Shown one piece after another: positions 26,801 through 34,835 of a DNA stretch of 50,810 nt. Position numbers and translations under genes: made by a program. Positions within the stretch are counted from its first letter, which is position 1. Every line of letters begins with the position of its first letter. This DNA comes from Rhodospirillales bacterium (GTDB lineage: Bacteria > Pseudomonadota > Alphaproteobacteria > Rhodospirillales > 2-12-FULL-67-15): NCBI GenBank assembly GCA_016872535.1, contig VGZQ01000008.1:1-50810 (forward strand). The letters are read 5' to 3'. The notes beneath the pieces are model-generated. The model searched no databases, was not told where the DNA came from, and saw only the letters and a program-made list of their open reading frames with translations.

Positions 26801-27084
26801 ACCGCCTGATCGTCCTCGCTCAGGGAGTAGACGTGCTCGACGCCGTTGATTCCCTTGACGATGTCCTCGAGCGGCTCGGTCACCAGCTTGACCACGTCGG
26901 ACGCCTTGTGCCCGTTGGCCGCGACCTGGACGTCGACGATCGGCACGACGATCTGGGGTTCCTCTTCGCGCGGCAGCGCGGCGAGCGCGAGCAGGCCAAG
27001 CCCGAACGCCACCAGCAGGGCGAGCGGCGTGAGCGGCGAACGGATAGAGGCGCGGGTGATGGTGCCGGATAGGCCCAGCTTCAC
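23860..27084 (-). CDS. RND-family efflux transporter, inner-membrane pump
   Basis: A 1074-residue proton-driven pump of the AcrB/CusA superfamily: an N-terminal transmembrane helix, a large periplasmic loop, a central membrane block, a second loop and a final membrane block. Segments such as SIGILVDDAIVVVENIARHW (with the proton-relay Asp pair) and GIIVRNSILLVDFI are family hallmarks. GTG at 27084 overlaps the membrane fusion gene stop by four bases (GTGA); a longer upstream frame only reads antisense-like shadow. The adjacent cation diffusion facilitator hints at metal export, but the pump lacks a feature that would let me name a substrate. No outer-membrane factor gene is nearby. Confidence 0.93.
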   Translation of the reverse strand: MKLGLSGTITRASIRSPLTPLALLVAFGLGLLALAALPREEEPQIVVPIVDVQVAANGHKASDVVKLVTEPLEDIVKGINGVEHVYSLSEDDQAVVTVRFEVGTSEDAALVRVHDEIRANIWRIPIGVPEPLIVGRGINDVPIVTLTLSPKDDAERRWDDNALHKVADDLIHHLTKAPDVGLVFVVGGRADQIRVEPDPERLALYGVTLAQLVDKVRHANRRFVIGQMRERGRALPVLAGQTLDGQPDIGQLLITSRDGRPVYVKDVARVVIGAKPEESRVWHLVKTASGTFERRPAVTLAVAKRKGANAVAVADAVLRQLETVRGSLIPPEVDVAVTRNYGATATEKSNELLFHLALATVSIVVLVGIALGWREGVVVLMVVPSTILLTLFASWLMGYTINRVSLFALIFSIGILVDDAIVVVENIARHWAMNDGRDRVHAAIEAVAEVGNPTIVATLTIVVALLPMMFVSGLMGPYMSPIPANASAAMLFSFFVAVTVTPWLALLLRRLAPEREDGHGGDHAGRLGALYRRVAAPLLAERRRAKRFLAAVAIGTVIACVPFATRHVTVKLLPFDNKSEVQVIFDLPEGSAIEATERALMAAADALNGIPEITHLQLYAGTAAPFNFNGLVRHYYLRRQPWQGDIQVNFKPKGERARQSHAIALDIRQRLAALPDLAGVEFKVAEVPPGPPVIGTLMAEIYGPDAETRREAARRVRQAFEAVDFIVDVDDSFGTPPERLRIEIEQENLEYHGVQEQALYDTLEALLAGVRVGYSHRGPGINPVEIAVRLPKEALVPTERLLSTPIAAPGEAADSGANVEIGDVVRLRRERGSYPLYRRDGRFADYVTAELAGRFEAPIYGMLAVGDRLAGAEWAGAGRKGDIRLHGQPVDESKVTLLWDGEWEITYVTFRDMGLAFAFALFGIYVLVVAQFGSFVLPLVILTPVPLTLIGIVFGHWLFSAPFTATSMIGFIALAGIIVRNSILLVDFIRHRQGKGDALRDVLLEAGAIRIKPIVLTAAAAMTGATFILLDPIFQGLAISLVFGLASSTALTMLTIPALYVWLRDDGRPMSGAR

Positions 27085-28100
27085 GGCCGCGCCCCCGGCT
27101 TGGCGAGCGCGTCGCCGTCGACGAGGCCGGACAGCACCTCGACCCCGCCGTCGGTGGGCAAGCCGGGCTGTACCACCACCTCGCGCCCGTTGGCGAGCTT
27201 GGCGAAGGTCAGGCCGTGGCGGCGAAACAGGTATTCGGGCGGCACCACGAACGTGCGCCGTTTGCCGGTCGCGACGTGGACCGCGACCCTCTCGCCTACG
27301 AAATAATCGCCGAGGCCCTCGACCTCCACGTCCGCGACCACGCGTCCCTGGCGCAGTTCGGGATAGACCTGGAAAATGCGGCCCGTCCGCAGTTTCCCGT
27401 CGCGCGCGGGATCGGTGCGTTCGGCCGGATCGAGCGCGGACGAACCGACCCGCACCTCGTCGCCGACGCGCAAAAAGCGCGCGTGCCGTTCGGGCAGATG
27501 CAGGCGCAGGATGTAGGCGTTGGCGGCGATGGTGGCGACGGTTTCGCCGGGCAAGACCACCGCGCCTGCGGTCACCGGCACGGTAAGCACGCGGCCGTCG
27601 GCGGGGGCAAGGACCGCGCCTTCGGCCTGCTGCTCCATGACGACCTTGCGTTCGGCGATCATCGCCGCCAGATCGCGGTCGACGACCTGGAGGCCGGTGG
27701 TCGCTTCGTCGAGGCGCGACTGGGCCGCCGCGCCGGTTTCGCGCAGCTTGGCGACCCGCTCCAGCACCGTTTGCGCCAGCTTTTTCTGCGATTCGAGCGC
27801 TTGAATCCGCGCCTCGACCGCTTGGCGCCGGGAATCGAGCTTGGGATCGACCACCTCGGCGAGCACGTCGCCTTTGCGCACCGACACGCCTTCGTCCGCC
27901 GCCAGTTTGGCGATGGTTCCGCCGATGCGCGCGCGCGCCGCGATGCGATCCACGCTTTCGACCGTGGCGATGACCGCCTTGCGGTCCTCGATCTCGATCT
28001 CGCGCACCGTGAATTCGTTCGCGCCGACCGTCCCCGAACGCGCCAACAGCGCGACGGCGAAAACAAACCACCCGATGTCGGATTGCCTGCCGCCGATCAT
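27081..28100 (-). CDS. RND efflux membrane fusion (periplasmic adaptor) protein
   Basis: A 339-residue adaptor. An N-terminal hydrophobic export segment is followed by ARIGGTIAKLAADEGVSVRK, the first half of the biotinyl-lipoyl-like domain. A coiled-coil hairpin spans roughly residues 90-150 (rich in E, K, Q, L). The second lipoyl half is AEGAVLAPADGRVL. The C-terminal beta-barrel contains VGERVAVHVATG. ATG at 28100 has GGAGG-rich sequence directly upstream. It lies 14 bases below the CDF gene and overlaps the pump gene by four bases. Confidence 0.92.
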   Translation of the reverse strand: MIGGRQSDIGWFVFAVALLARSGTVGANEFTVREIEIEDRKAVIATVESVDRIAARARIGGTIAKLAADEGVSVRKGDVLAEVVDPKLDSRRQAVEARIQALESQKKLAQTVLERVAKLRETGAAAQSRLDEATTGLQVVDRDLAAMIAERKVVMEQQAEGAVLAPADGRVLTVPVTAGAVVLPGETVATIAANAYILRLHLPERHARFLRVGDEVRVGSSALDPAERTDPARDGKLRTGRIFQVYPELRQGRVVADVEVEGLGDYFVGERVAVHVATGKRRTFVVPPEYLFRRHGLTFAKLANGREVVVQPGLPTDGGVEVLSGLVDGDALAKPGARP

Positions 28101-28114
28101 TCCTCGCCCTCCGT

Positions 28115-29044
28115 TCAGCCGTAGACGGCGCGCTGCTCGACCACTCCTTCGGGGTCTTCGTGCACGATGACCTCGGCGTTGGGATACGCCGCCATGATCC
28201 TCTTCATGACGTTCTCCGAGATTACGTGAACGTCGTGCAGGGTCATGTTGCCGTCGAGTTCAAGGTGGAGCTGGATGAACACGTGCGAACCCGAAGAGCG
28301 GGTTTTGAGATCGTGAACGCCGCGCACTGCCGGGTCCGACTTGGCGATGGCCTTGATCTTATCGCGGTCGGCGTCGGGCAATTCGCGGTCCATTAGGATG
28401 TGCAGCGCGCGAGTCCCGATCGACCACGCTCCCCAAAAGATATAGGCGACGATGGCGATGGCAACCAGGGGGTCGGCCATCACCCAGCCGAACTGGGACA
28501 CCAACACCAACGACACGATGACGCCGGCGTTGGCGAGCACGTCGGTTTCGTAATGGAGCGAGTCGGCGCCGATGGCGAGCGATTTCGTCCGCCGCGCGAC
28601 GTATTTCTGGAACACGACCAGCCCGAGGGTGACGAGGATGGAAAACACCATCACCGCGATGCCGATGTCGATGTTGGCGAGCGCGCGCGGCCGGAACAGG
28701 CGCTCGCCCGCCTGCACCAGCAGGAACGCGGCCGAGCCGGCGACGAACGCCGCCTGGCCAAGCCCGGCGAGCGCCTCTGCCTTGCCGTGCCCGAAGCGGT
28801 GTTCCTCGTCCGCCGGGGTGAGCGCATGGCGGATCGCGATCAGGTTGACCAACGACGCGCCGATGTCGAGCAGCGAATCGATCAGGGTCGACAGGAGGCC
28901 GACGGAATCGGTGAGCGTCCAAGCCATCAGCTTGGCCGCGATCAGGATTCCGGCGACCGTCACCGAGGCACGCGCGGCGAGCCGGATCAGGCGCACGTTT
29001 TCGGCGGGCGCGGACGCTGGCGATGGCGTGGTTTTCGGCATCAT
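28115..29044 (-). CDS. Cation diffusion facilitator family transporter (FieF-like)
   Basis: A 309-residue divalent-metal/proton antiporter with six predicted membrane helices and a C-terminal cytoplasmic domain. Site A is represented by DSLLD in helix 2 and by HYETD in helix 5, giving the D-x3-D/H-x3-D pattern of FieF-like zinc/iron exporters. FGHGKAE follows helix 2. The C-terminal part has HDLKTRSSGSHVFIQLHLEL, the usual dimer domain. It lies three bases after pdxH and 14 before the membrane fusion gene, so the operon pairs a cytoplasm-to-periplasm exporter with a tripartite-type pump. Confidence 0.92.
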   Translation of the reverse strand: MMPKTTPSPASAPAENVRLIRLAARASVTVAGILIAAKLMAWTLTDSVGLLSTLIDSLLDIGASLVNLIAIRHALTPADEEHRFGHGKAEALAGLGQAAFVAGSAAFLLVQAGERLFRPRALANIDIGIAVMVFSILVTLGLVVFQKYVARRTKSLAIGADSLHYETDVLANAGVIVSLVLVSQFGWVMADPLVAIAIVAYIFWGAWSIGTRALHILMDRELPDADRDKIKAIAKSDPAVRGVHDLKTRSSGSHVFIQLHLELDGNMTLHDVHVISENVMKRIMAAYPNAEVIVHEDPEGVVEQRAVYG

Positions 29045-29047
29045 CGG

Positions 29048-29638
29048 CTAAGGGTACAACTTGATCGTCGTCCAGGCGTCGTCTTGACGATGGTACACTG
29101 TCCGGTCGTGCAACCGGAACGGACGTTCCTGCCAGAATTCGATTGTATCCGGCGCCAGCCGGAAACCGGACCAGAAGGACGGCCGTGGTACTTCGCCGAT
29201 ATGGAATTTTGCGGTGAACTCGGCGACGCGTTTTTCGAGCGCGAAGCGGCTTTCCAATGGCTGCGATTGGCACGAGGCCCAGGCACCAATCCGGCTCGCG
29301 CGGTCGCGGCTGGCGAAATAGGCATCGGCTTCCGCGTCCGCAACCGGCGCAATCGTGCCTTCGACTCGGACCTGACGATCCAGCGATTTCCAATGAAAAC
29401 ACAGGGCGGCGCGGGGGTTGGCCCGCAATTCCCGCCCCTTGCGGCTGTCGAGGTTGGTGTAAAAGACGAACCCGCGCGCGTCTACATCTTTCAGCAACAC
29501 CATGCGCACCGAAGGTTTGCCGTCGGCATCGGCGGTAGCGAGCGCGACCGCGGTCGGATCGGAAGGTTCCGCCCGGGTGGCGTCCCGAAGCCAGGCGTGG
29601 AACAGCTCGATCGGGTCGGCGGGTTCGGACTTGTTCAT
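29048..29638 (-). CDS. pdxH: Pyridoxamine 5'-phosphate oxidase
   Basis: A 196-residue FMN enzyme making pyridoxal phosphate. Visible motifs are [21 protein letters not shown] (FMN site, read as separate segments), [23 protein letters not shown], and the C-terminal [19 protein letters not shown] followed by KLYP at the very end. The length is slightly short of the E. coli enzyme but complete. ATG at 29638 is the first gene of the reverse-strand operon that continues into the metal transporter and RND genes. The 180-base upstream gap to a divergent lipoprotein gene should hold both promoters. It is noticeably AT-richer than the coding DNA. Confidence 0.94.
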   Translation of the reverse strand: MNKSEPADPIELFHAWLRDATRAEPSDPTAVALATADADGKPSVRMVLLKDVDARGFVFYTNLDSRKGRELRANPRAALCFHWKSLDRQVRVEGTIAPVADAEADAYFASRDRASRIGAWASCQSQPLESRFALEKRVAEFTAKFHIGEVPRPSFWSGFRLAPDTIEFWQERPFRLHDRTVYHRQDDAWTTIKLYP

Positions 29639-29818
29639 TTTGGAATCGGTCTTTGCGAATTAAACTAACTTGTTGACTTGCTTAGTCTTTTCATGGCCTT
29701 GCAACCCGTGCCAGGACCCATAAATTTGCCACATTCGGCGATCAACCTATATCTAATTCGAGCCTGACCCAATCCCTTTCCGAACCCGGCGAGCCGAACT
29801 TCAGGAGATCGTACTCAG

Positions 29819-30295
29819 ATGAAAACTACAGGAATCGCTTTGGCGACAGCGGCGGCGGTGTTGCTCGCGGGTTGCCAGAATATGCAGGACAACCCCAAGC
29901 AGACCATGGGCACCATCCTCGGCGCCGGCACCGGCGCGTTGATCGGCTCGCAGATCGGCAGCGGCCGAGGCCAGATGGTGGGAATCGCGGTCGGCACGCT
30001 GGCCGGCGCCATGCTCGGCAGCGAAATCGGCAAGTCCCTCGACAACGCCGACAAAGCCATGTCCCAACGTACCGCGCAGGCGTCGCTCGAAACCAACCGC
30101 ACCGGGCAGACTTCGTCCTGGCGCAATCCCGATTCGGGCAATTCCGGCACCTACACGCCGACCAGCACCTACCGGTCGACGTCCGGCCAGGATTGCCGCG
30201 AGTTCGAACAAACCATCACCGTCGAGGGCCGCACCGAACGGGCCATGGGCCGCGCCTGCCGCCAGCCGAACGGAACCTGGCAGGTCGTCCCGTAA
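29819..30295 (+). CDS. Glycine-zipper outer-membrane lipoprotein (17 kDa surface antigen-like)
   Basis: A 158-residue lipoprotein precursor. The lipobox LLAGC places the lipidated Cys at residue 19. Residues 30-73 form a glycine-zipper hairpin (GAGTGALIGSQIGSG and GTLAGAMLGSEIG), the membrane-inserted core of the Rickettsia 17 kDa antigen family. A Ser/Thr-rich C-terminal part contains CREFEQTITVEGRTERA and RACRQPNGTW, giving a Cys pair. AGGAGA lies 16 bases before the ATG. A strong terminator follows. The function is structural or envelope-related, not more precisely known. Confidence 0.88.
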   Translation: MKTTGIALATAAAVLLAGCQNMQDNPKQTMGTILGAGTGALIGSQIGSGRGQMVGIAVGTLAGAMLGSEIGKSLDNADKAMSQRTAQASLETNRTGQTSSWRNPDSGNSGTYTPTSTYRSTSGQDCREFEQTITVEGRTERAMGRACRQPNGTWQVVP

Positions 30296-30348
30296 TCCGC
30301 CGGCGCGCGGCGCACCCGATACGCGACGCGCCCATGCGCGATATGATC

Positions 30349-30378
30349 GAGCCGGCCGAAGATTACGGCCGGCTCTTT
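30349..30378 (+). terminator. Rho-independent terminator after the lipoprotein gene
   Basis: Perfect ten-base GC-rich stem (30349-30358 with 30366-30375), seven-base loop, then TTT. It lies about 55 bases after the stop and separates the lipoprotein gene from dnaJ-like. Confidence 0.75.
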
Positions 30379-30402
30379 CGTTCCGGCTCTCCGTTATTTG
30401 AT

Positions 30403-30435
30403 GCGAGACAAGGGCGGTTGTTGCTAATGTCTCGC
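30403..30435 (+). repeat. Inverted repeat directly before the DnaJ-class start codon
   Basis: GCGAGACA (30403-30410) and TGTCTCGC (30428-30435) are exact inverted copies. The loop of 17 bases contains AGGGCGG, the only purine-rich stretch that could act as a ribosome site. The ATG follows two bases later. In mRNA this hairpin would hold the initiation region. Confidence 0.45.
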
Positions 30436-30437
30436 GC

Positions 30438-31316
30438 ATGAAAGACCCTTATGTGGTGCTCGGCGTTCGCCGCAGCGCGAGCGCCGAGGAGATCAAGGCG
30501 TCCTACCGCCGCCTCGCGCGCGAGTTGCATCCCGATAGCCATCCCGGCGACGCTCGTTCGGAGGAAAAATTCAAGCACGTCAGTGCAGCCTACGCGCTGC
30601 TGTCCAACGCCGAGATGCGCGAACGCTACGACCGCGGCGAGATCGACGCCTCGGGCGCGCCCAAGGGGCGCAAGCCCCCGCCCGGCGCGGGCAGTCCCGG
30701 GCGGCGCAATCCGTTTGATCGCTTCTTCCGCGACCGCAACGCGCACGCGGGCATCAAGGTCAACGGCGCCAATGTCGATTACACCTTGAAGGTCGATTTT
30801 CTCGAAGCTGCCCGTGGCGCGGTCAAAAATGTCGGCATGACCAACGGCAAACGCCTGAAGGTCACCATTCCGCCCGGCACCCGTCCGGGCCAAATCCTGC
30901 GCCTGCGCGGCCAGGGTATGCCCGGCCTCGGCGGCGGCGAAGCGGGCGACGCCTTGGTCGAAATCGCGGTCGATCCGCATCCTGTTTTCCGCGTCGAGGG
31001 CGACGACGTCCATGCCGATCTTCCCGTGACGCTGGCCGAAGCGGTTCTCGGCGGCCGGATCCAAGCTGAAACCATCGACGGCCCGGTCATGGTGACCGTT
31101 CCCGAAGGGTCCAACACCGGTACCACGTTGCGCCTGCGCGGCAAGGGTCTCGCCAAGGGCGCCGACCGGCGCGGCAACCATTTCGCCGTTCTCAAGGTCG
31201 TGCTGCCCGCCCAACCCGATCCCGAACTGGTCGAATTTGTCCGTTCCTGGAATGCCCGGCACCCCTACCGGGTGCGCGACGAAACGGCCAAGGCCGATTC
31301 CGACGATTCGAAGTGA
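30438..31316 (+). CDS. DnaJ-class (CbpA-like) co-chaperone
   Basis: A 292-residue Hsp40 of the type lacking the zinc-finger domain. The J-domain occupies residues 3-68 with the DnaK-stimulating HPD motif (RELHPDSHP). A Gly/Pro-rich linker follows (about 75-95). Two C-terminal substrate-binding beta domains follow (VDYTLKVDFLEAARGAVK; IPPGTRPGQILRLRGQGMPG). CbpA-like proteins deliver substrates to DnaK and can bind DNA. The gene stands alone in front of fabI with a 110-base gap. Its start is embedded in an inverted repeat (see the entry at 30403). Confidence 0.9.
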   Translation: MKDPYVVLGVRRSASAEEIKASYRRLARELHPDSHPGDARSEEKFKHVSAAYALLSNAEMRERYDRGEIDASGAPKGRKPPPGAGSPGRRNPFDRFFRDRNAHAGIKVNGANVDYTLKVDFLEAARGAVKNVGMTNGKRLKVTIPPGTRPGQILRLRGQGMPGLGGGEAGDALVEIAVDPHPVFRVEGDDVHADLPVTLAEAVLGGRIQAETIDGPVMVTVPEGSNTGTTLRLRGKGLAKGADRRGNHFAVLKVVLPAQPDPELVEFVRSWNARHPYRVRDETAKADSDDSK

Positions 31317-31426
31317 CCGGTCGAGGTGAGAGGCCGACGTAACGAGGCCCGTGCGACGTTGGTTTTGCGCGTGGCGCCCTTTCGTGTACCATCGCCGTCC
31401 CGGTTTCCATTGTTTCAGGGGCTCCC

Positions 31427-32242
31427 ATGACGACTGCGACCTCCGGCCTGATGCGCGGCAAGCGCGGCTTGATCATGGGCGTCGCCAACGACCGTTCCAT
31501 CGCCTGGGGCATCGCCAAGGCGGTGCACGCCCAGGGCGCCGAACTGGCCTTCACCTTCCAGGGCGAAGCCCTGGAAAAGCGCGTGCGGCCCTTGGCCGCC
31601 GGCATCGGCGCGAACCTCGTGTTGCCGTGCGACGTCACCGACTCCGCCTCGCTCGACGCGGTCTTTCGGGCGTTGACCGAGCGCTGGGCGCGACTCGATT
31701 TCCTGGTCCATGCCGTCGCCTATTCCGACAAGGATCAGCTCAAGGGCCGTTACATCGACACCACGCCCGACAACTTCGCGCGCACGATGAGCATTTCCTG
31801 CTTCTCCTTCACCGATGTGTGCCGGCGCGCGGAGGCGCTGATGACGGAGGGCGGCAGCCTTTTGACCCTCAGCTATTTTGGCGCCGAGCGGGTCATGCCC
31901 CACTACAACGTCATGGGCGTCGCCAAGGCCGCGCTGGAGGCGAGCGTGCGCTACCTTGCCGAGGACCTCGGCAAGAAGCGTATCCGGGTCAACGCGCTGT
32001 CGGCCGGGCCGATGAAGACGTTGGCGTCCTCGGCCATCGGCGATTTCCGCTACATCCTCAAGTGGAACGAATACAATTCGCCGCTCCGGCGCAACGTCAC
32101 CCTCGATGACATCGGCGGCGCCGGGGTTTATCTGCTGTCCGACCTCTCCAGCGGCGTCACCGGCGAGATCCATCACGTCGACTGCGGCTACAACGTCGTC
32201 GGCATGAAGGCGGTCGACGCGCCGGACATCTCGGTGGTGTGA
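31427..32242 (+). CDS. fabI: Enoyl-[acyl-carrier-protein] reductase (NADH)
   Basis: A 271-residue short-chain dehydrogenase completing each fatty-acid elongation cycle. The FabI cofactor loop [13 protein letters not shown] is near the N-terminus. The active site is Y-x6-K in [12 protein letters not shown], preceded by the second Tyr of [20 protein letters not shown] is the substrate loop. ATG at 31427 follows CAGGGGC. Two near-identical FabI copies are common in alphaproteobacteria, so others may exist elsewhere. aroC begins just after or overlapping its stop. Confidence 0.95.
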   Translation: MTTATSGLMRGKRGLIMGVANDRSIAWGIAKAVHAQGAELAFTFQGEALEKRVRPLAAGIGANLVLPCDVTDSASLDAVFRALTERWARLDFLVHAVAYSDKDQLKGRYIDTTPDNFARTMSISCFSFTDVCRRAEALMTEGGSLLTLSYFGAERVMPHYNVMGVAKAALEASVRYLAEDLGKKRIRVNALSAGPMKTLASSAIGDFRYILKWNEYNSPLRRNVTLDDIGGAGVYLLSDLSSGVTGEIHHVDCGYNVVGMKAVDAPDISVV

Positions 32243-32247
32243 GCTTC

Positions 32248-33324
32248 ATGAGCGGCAATACCTTCGGTCATCTGTTCCGCGTCACCACCTTTGGCGAAAG
32301 CCACGGGCCGGCCATCGGCGGCATCGTCGATGGAGTCCCGCCCGGTATCGCGCTCGCCGAATCCGACATCCAGCCCTATCTCGACCGCCGCCGCCCCGGC
32401 CAGTCGCGCTTCACCACCCAACGGCGCGAACGCGACAAGGTTCATGTTTTCTCCGGGGTGTTCGAGGGCAAAACCACCGGCGCACCGATCGGGTTCGCTA
32501 TCTTCAACGAAGATGCGCGCTCAAAGGATTACGAAACGATCAAGGACGTCTTCCGCCCCGGCCACGCCGATTACACCTATTTGATGAAATACGGCATTCG
32601 CGATTATCGCGGCAGCGGTCGGGCGAGCGCGCGCGAAACCGCGGTGCGCGTCGCCGCCGGCGCCATCGCGCGCAAGGTACTAGGCGATTCCGTGGTCATT
32701 CGCGGCGCGCTGATCCAGATGGGGGGCAAGCGGATCGAGCGTAACCGCTGGAACTGGCGCGAGGTTACGCGCAATTCGTTTTTCTGCCCTGACGCCCGGG
32801 CCGCGCGTGCCTGGGAAGCTTATCTGGACGGCATCCGCAAGAAAGGCTCCTCGATCGGCGCAATAATCGAGGTGGTGGCGGAAGGCGTTCCCGCCGGTCT
32901 TGGCGAGCCGGTATTCGACCGGCTGGACGCCGATATCGCCAAGGCGATGATGAGCATTCCCGCGGTCAAAGGGGTCGAGATCGGCGCGGGCTTCGCGGCG
33001 GCCGCCCTCACCGGCCCCGAGAACGCCGATCACATGCGCGCAGGCCCCAAGGGTCGGCCCAGATTTCTTTCCAACAACGCGGGCGGCATCCTGGGCGGCA
33101 TATCCACCGGCCAGGACATCGTCGTGCGCTTTGCGGTCAAGCCGACCAGTTCGATCTTGATCCCGCAGCCGACCGTCACCGTCCAAGGCAAGAACACCAC
33201 TGTTTCGACCAAAGGCCGCCACGACCCTTGCGTCGGCATCCGCGCAGTGCCCATCGGCGAAGCGATGCTGGCCCTGGTGCTTGCCGACCATTTTCTGCGC
33301 CAGCGCGGCCAGTGCGGAAAATAG
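32248..33324 (+). CDS. aroC: Chorismate synthase
   Basis: A 358-residue enzyme converting 5-enolpyruvylshikimate-3-phosphate to chorismate with reduced FMN. All three family signatures are seen: [36 protein letters not shown], and the C-terminal [17 protein letters not shown]. The start is taken at ATG 32248, giving the usual [24 protein letters not shown] three codons upstream (32239) would overlap the fabI stop by four bases and is possible. The pairing with fabI looks like a housekeeping operon. Confidence 0.96.
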   Translation: MSGNTFGHLFRVTTFGESHGPAIGGIVDGVPPGIALAESDIQPYLDRRRPGQSRFTTQRRERDKVHVFSGVFEGKTTGAPIGFAIFNEDARSKDYETIKDVFRPGHADYTYLMKYGIRDYRGSGRASARETAVRVAAGAIARKVLGDSVVIRGALIQMGGKRIERNRWNWREVTRNSFFCPDARAARAWEAYLDGIRKKGSSIGAIIEVVAEGVPAGLGEPVFDRLDADIAKAMMSIPAVKGVEIGAGFAAAALTGPENADHMRAGPKGRPRFLSNNAGGILGGISTGQDIVVRFAVKPTSSILIPQPTVTVQGKNTTVSTKGRHDPCVGIRAVPIGEAMLALVLADHFLRQRGQCGK

Positions 33325-33369
33325 CGACGGGAAACAGGTGCGGTAAATAACTGCCGCTTGAGGTGCCCC

Positions 33370-33951
33370 ATGCCCCAGCCCAAGCACATCGTCAAACTGC
33401 CGCCGCTGCCCGACCCGGCGACGCTGGAAGACGACATCAAGAAATACTTCGCCAAGTGCCAGGAAAAGCTCGGCCTGATTCCCTACGTGCTCCGCGCCTA
33501 CACCGCGAACCCGGACAAGCTCCGCGCGTTCTCGCGTTTCTACAACACGCTCATGCTCGACGAGGAGCGCTGCAAGCTTTCGAAGCTTGAGCGCGAGATG
33601 ATCGCGGTCGTCGTCTCCTGCGCCAACCATTGCTACTACTGCCTGGTCGCCCACGGCCAGGCGGTGCGCGAGCTGTCGGGCGATCCGCAACTGGGCGAGA
33701 TGATGGTGATGAACTACCGCGTCGCCGAGTTGACGCCCCGCCAGCGTGCCATGCTCGATTTCGCCTGGAAACTGACGGCGACGCCCCACGACGTCGGCGA
33801 CGCCGACCGCGAAGGCCTGCACAAGGCCGGATTTTCCGAGCAGGACATTTTCGACATCGCCGACACGGCGGCGTTCTTCAACTACACCAACCGGGTCGCG
33901 CACGCCCTCGACATGATGCCCAATCCGGAATATCACGCGAAAAATCGGTGA
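33370..33951 (+). CDS. Peroxidase-related protein (AhpD/carboxymuconolactone decarboxylase family)
   Basis: A 193-residue helical protein. The redox pair is CANHCYYCLVAHG, with the C-x2-C-x3-H arrangement of AhpD-like alkylhydroperoxidases that reduce peroxides or relay electrons. It matches the uncharacterised peroxidase-related branch, which is longer than core AhpD. GAGGTG precedes the ATG at 33370. It lies 45 bases after aroC. Downstream is an abrupt 108-base AT-rich stretch. The physiological partner is unknown. Confidence 0.87.
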   Translation: MPQPKHIVKLPPLPDPATLEDDIKKYFAKCQEKLGLIPYVLRAYTANPDKLRAFSRFYNTLMLDEERCKLSKLEREMIAVVVSCANHCYYCLVAHGQAVRELSGDPQLGEMMVMNYRVAELTPRQRAMLDFAWKLTATPHDVGDADREGLHKAGFSEQDIFDIADTAAFFNYTNRVAHALDMMPNPEYHAKNR

Positions 33952-34022
33952 ATAATTAGGCTTTTGAAATCAATGGTTTGAATACCTCATAAAATACTAT
34001 ATTTTTATGTATTTAATTACAT

Positions 34023-34051
34023 TTGACATTATTTTGAGTGTAATTTATCAA
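34023..34051 (+). promoter_or_regulatory. Sigma-70-like promoter in AT-rich stretch, leaderless for the first rhodanese
   Basis: TTGACA (34023-34028) is a perfect -35. It is followed by a 17-base spacer and TATCAA (34046-34051), four of six for the -10. Transcription would start about at 34058, two bases before the ATG at 34060. No Shine-Dalgarno is present, so a leaderless mRNA is likely. The surrounding 33952-34059 is strikingly AT-rich compared with the rest of the window. Confidence 0.55.
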
Positions 34052-34059
34052 TTTTCTTC

Positions 34060-34452
34060 ATGTCCATCGCCCTCGCCCCCGTCTCCGTCAAATCGGAGAT
34101 TCCGGTACCGGTTGCCGTCGAAACCCCGTCGCCGGTTCCCGAAGTCGACCCCTTGAGCGTCGAGCAATGGCGCCGGGCCGGCAACGCCGTCATCATCGAC
34201 GTGCGCGAGCGGGACGAATTCGAGGAAGAGCGCATCCCGGGCGCTCTCCTGTTCCCCAAATCCGAATTCAACCCGGCGGCTTTTCCATCGTTCGGCCCGC
34301 TCAAGCTGGTTCTCGTCTGCCTCGCCGGCAAGCGCTCGCTCGCCGTCGGCGAGGCCTTGCGCGCCGCCGGCCGGGCCGAGGCGATCTCGCTCCGCGGCGG
34401 CATGCTCGGCTGGATGGCCGCGGGCCTGCCGGTGGACACCGACGGCCGATAG
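34060..34452 (+). CDS. Rhodanese-domain protein
   Basis: A 130-residue single rhodanese (sulfurtransferase) domain preceded by a 30-residue Pro/Val-rich lead without a clear signal peptide. The domain starts at PLSVEQWRRAG with IIDVRERDEFEEERIPGA. The catalytic Cys is residue 87 in the loop VCLAGKRS. Such proteins carry persulfide sulfur. A second rhodanese gene follows 51 bases later on the same strand. The two loops differ (CLAGKRS versus CAVGARS), suggesting different sulfur donors or acceptors. Confidence 0.88.
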   Translation: MSIALAPVSVKSEIPVPVAVETPSPVPEVDPLSVEQWRRAGNAVIIDVRERDEFEEERIPGALLFPKSEFNPAAFPSFGPLKLVLVCLAGKRSLAVGEALRAAGRAEAISLRGGMLGWMAAGLPVDTDGR

Positions 34453-34503
34453 GGTTATTCGCGCCTTGCGTTCCGGGCCCCCGGCCCCCATCTTGACGCC
34501 GCC

Positions 34504-34833
34504 ATGCACGCCCCCCAACCCGTCGTCGCCGAGGCCGACCCGCATACCGTCAAGCGTTGGCTCGACGCGGGCGAAGCGATCCTGATCGACGTGCGCGAAA
34601 TTCCCGAATACCAGCGTGCCCACATCGCGGGCGCGATGCTGGTGCCGCTTTCGGCGTTCGACCCGAAGCGCATACCGCAGGACGGCATAAAGGTCGTGCT
34701 GCAATGCGCGGTCGGCGCGCGCTCGGCCTCGGCTTGCGCCTACCTGCAAACCCAAGGGTTCGAGAACCTCTACAACCTCGCCGGCGGGCTCCAGGCTTGG
34801 TCGCAGGCGGGATTACCGATCGAGTTCGGCTGA
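34504..34833 (+). CDS. Single-domain rhodanese
   Basis: A 109-residue cytoplasmic rhodanese similar in size to GlpE or PspE core domains. It has VKRWLDAGEAILIDVREIPEY, HIAGAMLVPLSAFD, and active-site Cys 68 in LQCAVGARS. The C-terminal NLAGGLQAWSQAGLPI is typical. It is likely co-transcribed with the preceding rhodanese. Its stop lies two bases before the tlyA stop on the opposite strand. Confidence 0.9.
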   Translation: MHAPQPVVAEADPHTVKRWLDAGEAILIDVREIPEYQRAHIAGAMLVPLSAFDPKRIPQDGIKVVLQCAVGARSASACAYLQTQGFENLYNLAGGLQAWSQAGLPIEFG

Positions 34834-34835
34834 CG

